DNA of 64,000 nucleotides from Acetomicrobium sp. UBA5826 (lineage in GTDB: Bacteria > Synergistota > Synergistia > Synergistales > Acetomicrobiaceae), in assembly GCF_002433005.1 (NCBI RefSeq), contig NZ_DJHF01000003.1, positions 33,475 through 97,474 on the forward strand, in the 5' to 3' direction. A model generated the notes under the pieces. It ran no database searches and had not been told where the DNA came from. It saw only the letters and a list, made by a program, of their open reading frames with translations. This document shows positions 60,485 to 64,000 of this stretch, piece by piece. Each line of letters opens with the position of its first letter. Within the stretch, counting starts at the first letter, position 1. A program made the position numbers and the translations under genes.

Positions 60485-61399
60485 ATGTTGTTGAATGAAG
60501 TCGCGATTGGGCAGTTAATAGGGAGGACGCCATCGATCAAATTGTCCTCTAAGAAAGGATATATATTGACGAAACTGGAAGGCAATAACATAGGAGGCTC
60601 GATAAAGGATAGAGCCGTATGGGGCATGCTCAAATATTTCGAACAGACTGGCAAGCTGAAACAAGGCACGACTATAGTGGAACCAACGTCTGGTAACACC
60701 GGCATTGCGCTGGCAATGTTTGGAGCGACAATGAATATAAACGTTATACTGGTCATGCCTGAGTCAATGTCCCTGGAGAGGAGACAAATATTAGCCGCCT
60801 ATGGAGCAAAACTGGAGTTGACGCAGGCTTCGGAGGGCATGGGAGGCGCTATAAAAAGGGCGGAACAAATTGTAAAAGAAATCCAGGGTGCCGTCATGCT
60901 GGATCAGTTTTCTAACCCCGGGAACCCTTGGGCTCATATGGTGACGACTGCTCCTGAAATATTGTTGGATGCTAAAGGGTCCGAAATCGCTGCCTTCGTC
61001 GCAGGGGTTGGTACCGGTGGCACCTTGACGGGGGTTGGAAGATTATTGAAGAAAGTCTTTCCCAATATGAAACTTATCGCTGTAGAACCGGCCGGTTCGC
61101 CGGTGTTAAGCGGCGGCGTGCCCGGATCGCATGCTATCCAGGGCATTGGCGCCGGATTTATACCTAAAAATTTAGACCTTTCTTTGGTAGATCGAATAAT
61201 TAAGGTGTCAGACGAAGATGCGATCGACATGACAAGGTATTTGGCTCAAAAAGAAGGCTTGTTTTTAGGCATATCAAGCGGTGCCAATTTATGGGCAGCC
61301 AACGAGGTAATGAAAGAACTGAAGGATAATTCGATCGTCGTTACGGTAGCGCCTGACCGGGGGGATAAGTATCTGAGCACCCCGGCATACCGGGCTTAA
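60485..61399 (+). CDS. cysK: Cysteine synthase (O-acetylserine sulfhydrylase)
   Basis: A PLP beta-replacement enzyme using O-acetylserine and sulfide. The PLP Lys is in NNIGGSIKDRAVWGM, substrate loop EPTSGNTGIALAM, phosphate-cup GVGTGGTLTGVGR, and C-terminal GISSGANLWAA. 304 residues. Directly coupled to cysE, with which it probably forms the regulatory complex. Confidence 0.95.
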   Translation: MLLNEVAIGQLIGRTPSIKLSSKKGYILTKLEGNNIGGSIKDRAVWGMLKYFEQTGKLKQGTTIVEPTSGNTGIALAMFGATMNINVILVMPESMSLERRQILAAYGAKLELTQASEGMGGAIKRAEQIVKEIQGAVMLDQFSNPGNPWAHMVTTAPEILLDAKGSEIAAFVAGVGTGGTLTGVGRLLKKVFPNMKLIAVEPAGSPVLSGGVPGSHAIQGIGAGFIPKNLDLSLVDRIIKVSDEDAIDMTRYLAQKEGLFLGISSGANLWAANEVMKELKDNSIVVTVAPDRGDKYLSTPAYRA

Positions 61400-61449
61400 C
61401 TTCATGACTACTAATATATAATTAGGCAAAGCTAAAATATCAAATTCAC

Positions 61450-61478
61450 TTGCACCTGGAATATATATTTGATATATT
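61450..61478 (+). promoter_or_regulatory. Promoter of brnQ
   Basis: TTGCAC (61450-61455), 17-base spacer and TATATT (61473-61478) in the 159-base gap between cysK and brnQ. No terminator for cysE-cysK is evident. Confidence 0.6.
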
Positions 61479-61558
61479 GGACACAGTATGCAGATATATA
61501 CAATTCTTTTATTGCAGAAAATTTAAACAAAATTGCGTAAAGGGGGCTGTCTGCCAAA

Positions 61559-62875
61559 ATGGAGAGAATTAACATAAGAGATGTAATCGTTACCGGCTTT
61601 GCCCTGTTTGCCATGTTTTTTGGTGCGGGTAATTTGATATTCCCTCCCTATTTGGGATCCTTGTTCGGAACCAAATGGGTCGCCGCTATGTTGGGGTTTG
61701 GTATTACTGGCATTGGATTGCCGCTTTTGGGAGTCATGGTCATGTCTCAATATGATGGATCCTTTGAAAAGTTTGCCGATAAGGGAGGCAAACTTTTTGC
61801 TATTCTCCTGGGATCTTTGGTCGTATTGTGCATTGGTCCGCTTCTTGCCATTCCCCGAACAGGCGCCACAACTTTTGAGGTTGCCGTTAAACCCTTTTTC
61901 CCAAATATGAACCCCTACATACCCATTATTGGCTTTTTTGCTCTGACATATTATTTTTCGATGAAGCAGTCCTCGGTAATTGATATAATCGGAAGGGTCT
62001 TAACTCCGGGCTTGCTCGGCCTTTTGATTTTCATCATTATAGCAGGTATCGTTAATCCGATAAGCACGCCGCTGGATCCGAACGTGGCGAAGAGTGCGGC
62101 ATTTTCTTCATGTTTTGTGGAAGGTTACCAAACGATGGATGCCCTTGCTGCAGTTATATTCGCCGGTATAATAGTTCAAAGCATCCGTGCAAAGGGATAC
62201 GGAAGGACTTCTTCTATTAAGATGACGGCAATCTCAGGGCTTATAGCTGCAGCCGGCCTGCTTGTCGTCTATGGTGGATTGATGTATTTGGGGGCGACTG
62301 TTTCCTTTATGTCCAGTGATATTCCAAGGACAACTTTGCTTGTTACCATTGTGGCCGAGATCGCAGGGGATGTCGGCTTAGTCGCTTTGGGCATAGCGGT
62401 AGCACTTGCCTGTTTGACTACGGCAGTCGGTTTGACTGCTGCAACCGGAGAATTTTTCAGCAATCTATCTAAAAATAGGGTTACCTACCTTCAGGTCGTC
62501 ACCCTCTCGACCATATTCAGTGCGCTTTTTGCGGGGATCGGCGTCGACGGAATAATTAGATTTGCTGTGCCCATCTTGGTCGTTGTCTATCCCATCGTCA
62601 TAGTCTTGATGTTCATGAACCTGCTTTCTCCCGTATTTAATGATTCCTGCAAGTACGCATATGTAACTGCCCTTGCGGGAACCCTCTTGGTTAGCTTGTA
62701 TGACGGACTGTCCGCTATGGGGGTAACCATCTCCGTTTGGGGTGACATCGTTTCCATGATTCCCCTCGTGGGTAACGGATTTGGGTGGTTAATGGCTTCT
62801 ACAATTGGATTCGGGATAGGGCTGATTGTCGACAGGATTGCTTTGGCGATAAAGGGTTCGGAAAGTTGCGCTTAA
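61559..62875 (+). CDS. brnQ: Branched-chain amino acid:cation symporter
   Basis: A 438-residue LIVCS-family transporter with about twelve membrane segments and the signature FALFAMFFGAGNLIFPPYLG near the N-terminus; ALACLTTAVGLTAATGEFF is also typical. It imports Leu/Ile/Val with Na+ or H+, fitting the ilvE and buk/ptb genes nearby. ATG 61559 after AAAGGGGGCTGTCTGCC. Confidence 0.93.
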   Translation: MERINIRDVIVTGFALFAMFFGAGNLIFPPYLGSLFGTKWVAAMLGFGITGIGLPLLGVMVMSQYDGSFEKFADKGGKLFAILLGSLVVLCIGPLLAIPRTGATTFEVAVKPFFPNMNPYIPIIGFFALTYYFSMKQSSVIDIIGRVLTPGLLGLLIFIIIAGIVNPISTPLDPNVAKSAAFSSCFVEGYQTMDALAAVIFAGIIVQSIRAKGYGRTSSIKMTAISGLIAAAGLLVVYGGLMYLGATVSFMSSDIPRTTLLVTIVAEIAGDVGLVALGIAVALACLTTAVGLTAATGEFFSNLSKNRVTYLQVVTLSTIFSALFAGIGVDGIIRFAVPILVVVYPIVIVLMFMNLLSPVFNDSCKYAYVTALAGTLLVSLYDGLSAMGVTISVWGDIVSMIPLVGNGFGWLMASTIGFGIGLIVDRIALAIKGSESCA

Positions 62876-62924
62876 CATTGCATTAGGAAGGATCAGAGCG
62901 TTGTTTTGGCAATAGTACAAACGC

Positions 62925-62969
62925 AAAACAAACCCCCAAGATGGTACCGTTGAGGGGGTTTGTTTTTTT
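62925..62969 (+). terminator. Terminator of brnQ
   Basis: 13-bp perfect stem AAAACAAACCCCC / GGGGGTTTGTTTT with a 16-base loop, followed by further T residues. Confidence 0.92.
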
Positions 62970-63018
62970 GGGTAACTACCGTTCACATTTACTAATATCG
63001 CAGAAGGAGTGGATTTCT

Positions 63019-64000
63019 TTGCAGGAAAGAGAACAGTTAGCCACGAGGTTGGGATTTATTTTGGTCTCTGCAGGATGTGCCGTTGGATTGGGAAACGTAT
63101 GGCGATTTCCCTATATAACAGGGCGTTACGGCGGGGCAGTCTTCGTACTCTTTTATGTTCTCTTTCTTATGGTGATGGGGCTTCCCATCATGGTGTGCGA
63201 ATACGCCATGGGGAGGGCGAGTAGAAGAAATTTGGCGGGCGCTATGCTCTCTCTTGAGCCTTCGGGTACCAAATGGCACATATACGGTTACCTGGGGGTA
63301 ATGGGAAACATGATACTGATGATGTTTTATACGACCGTAGCAGGATGGGGCCTGGCCTATGTTTACCATACTGCTGTCGGCCATCTTTCCATGTTATCAC
63401 CCGAAGAAGTTGAGGGTTTTTTCGCTTCCTTTGTATCCAATACTCCCCAATTGGTCCTCTGGATGGCTTTGACCGTTATACTCGGCTTTATCGTTTGCTC
63501 AATAGGATTGCAGGCGGGAGTTGAGCGAGTTAGCAAGATATTGATGTCCGGCCTATTTTTATTGCTAATCGTTCTTATCATACGTTCCGTTACTTTGCCC
63601 GGCGCTGAAAAGGGCTTGGCCTTTTACCTTAAACCTGATTTTTCCAAGCTAAGTTGGGAAGCGGTTTATGCAGCCATGAGCCAGGCCTTCTTTTCTTTGA
63701 GCTTAGGCATAGGAAGTATGACGATCTTTGGAAGTTATCTGAGTAAAAAGAGAGCTTTGACGGGGGAATCTGTATATGTCATATTTTTTGGGGCGCTATC
63801 AGCCCTGATGTCTGGATTGGTCATATTCCCGGCCTGCTTTGCCTTCGGAGTGGATGCCGGAGCCGGCCCCGGATTGATCTTCGTGACCCTTCCAAACGTA
63901 TTTAACTCCATGATGGGCGGAAGACTGTGGGGGATGCTTTTCTTCGTCTTCCTTTCCTTTGCCTCCCTCACAACAGTTATAGCCGTTTTTGAGCATCTTA
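63019..64000 (+). CDS. Sodium-dependent NSS/SNF-family amino acid symporter, 3' end outside window
   Basis: The frame starts at TTG 63019, 9 bases after AGAAGGAG, and is open to the window end (327 codons). The N-terminus LATRLGFILVSAGCAVGLGNVWRFPY is the first helix of the neurotransmitter:sodium symporter family (LeuT-like), with Na+-binding Gly/Ala/Asn in GCAVGLGNVW; about eight membrane segments are visible, including AFFSLSLGIGSMTIFGSYL. It probably imports an amino acid with Na+. Separate unit from brnQ because a terminator lies between them. Confidence 0.92.
   Translation, partial: MQEREQLATRLGFILVSAGCAVGLGNVWRFPYITGRYGGAVFVLFYVLFLMVMGLPIMVCEYAMGRASRRNLAGAMLSLEPSGTKWHIYGYLGVMGNMILMMFYTTVAGWGLAYVYHTAVGHLSMLSPEEVEGFFASFVSNTPQLVLWMALTVILGFIVCSIGLQAGVERVSKILMSGLFLLLIVLIIRSVTLPGAEKGLAFYLKPDFSKLSWEAVYAAMSQAFFSLSLGIGSMTIFGSYLSKKRALTGESVYVIFFGALSALMSGLVIFPACFAFGVDAGAGPGLIFVTLPNVFNSMMGGRLWGMLFFVFLSFASLTTVIAVFEHL

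Noticed and set aside
1..64000. CRISPR arrays, tRNA or rRNA genes, insertion sequences, integrases or prophage genes
   Set aside because: I looked for regular spaced repeats, cloverleaf-like stretches and transposase/integrase motifs and saw none; the route by which the defence island was acquired is therefore unknown.

Overview
The window looks like the chromosome of an anaerobic, amino-acid-fermenting bacterium. The combination of a split glycine decarboxylase (GcvPA/GcvPB), tandem phosphate butyryltransferase and butyrate kinase pairs, lysine 2,3-aminomutase, thiol peroxidase and sodium-type amino acid transporters, together with outer-membrane lipid A-type genes, points to the phylum Synergistota (Acetomicrobium/Anaerobaculum-like). 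That assignment is inference from gene content; there is no rRNA in the window.

Layout. 1-4.7 kb: glycine cleavage operon gcvH(partial)-gcvPA-gcvPB-lpd, closed by a perfect 42-bp palindrome. 4.7-9.5 kb: two-zinc-knuckle protein, EamA transporter, exonuclease III, membrane metallophosphoesterase, hydantoinase-type amidohydrolase. 9.6-13.1 kb: a decayed zone with a 5'-truncated response regulator, an intact gamma-glutamyltransferase, and a chimeric reading frame made of the start of a TRAP permease joined to the end of an aspartoacylase-like amidase. 13.2-16.9 kb: fructose PTS operon fruR-fruK-EIIA-EIIBC with a clear promoter and twin operator. 17.0-22.6 kb: envelope glycolipid operon (three-domain glycosyltransferase, GHMP sugar kinase, sugar epimerase, LAB_N protein, broken ArnT-like gene). 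22.9-27.1 kb: PhoB/PhoR-like two-component system and an exported inactive-protease/helical-repeat protein.

27.3-46.6 kb is a defence island: a BREX type 3 operon (brxF, brxC, pglXI, brxHII, pglZ, brxA-like) read from one promoter that carries a 19-bp palindrome on its -10 element. Three additions make it unusual. A 1209-residue RecD-like helicase with a C-terminal PD-(D/E)XK-like nuclease domain is inserted, in translational overlap, between pglXI and brxHII. A DUF262/HNH (GmrSD/BrxU-like) nuclease and a pyrimidine-dimer glycosylase follow the operon. The helicase and the second half of pglXI are strikingly GC-rich against AT-rich neighbours, and both composition boundaries lie inside reading frames; pglXI also carries two 35-bp in-frame arrays of five heptamers.

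46.7-50.9 kb: lysine 2,3-aminomutase, GNAT acetyltransferase and two D-Ala-D-Ala-ligase-like ATP-grasp enzymes in one operon, with a promoter and early terminator in its leader; this looks like an undescribed beta-lysine-related pathway. 50.9-54.1 kb: small kinase, DedA protein, two class IV aminotransferases. 54.1-58.8 kb: buk1-ptb1-ptb2-buk2 with a near-identical 186-bp tract shared by the ptb copies. 58.8-64 kb: tpx, a short unit with a palindromic promoter, tiny ORF and strong terminator, then cysE-cysK, brnQ and a partial NSS-family symporter.
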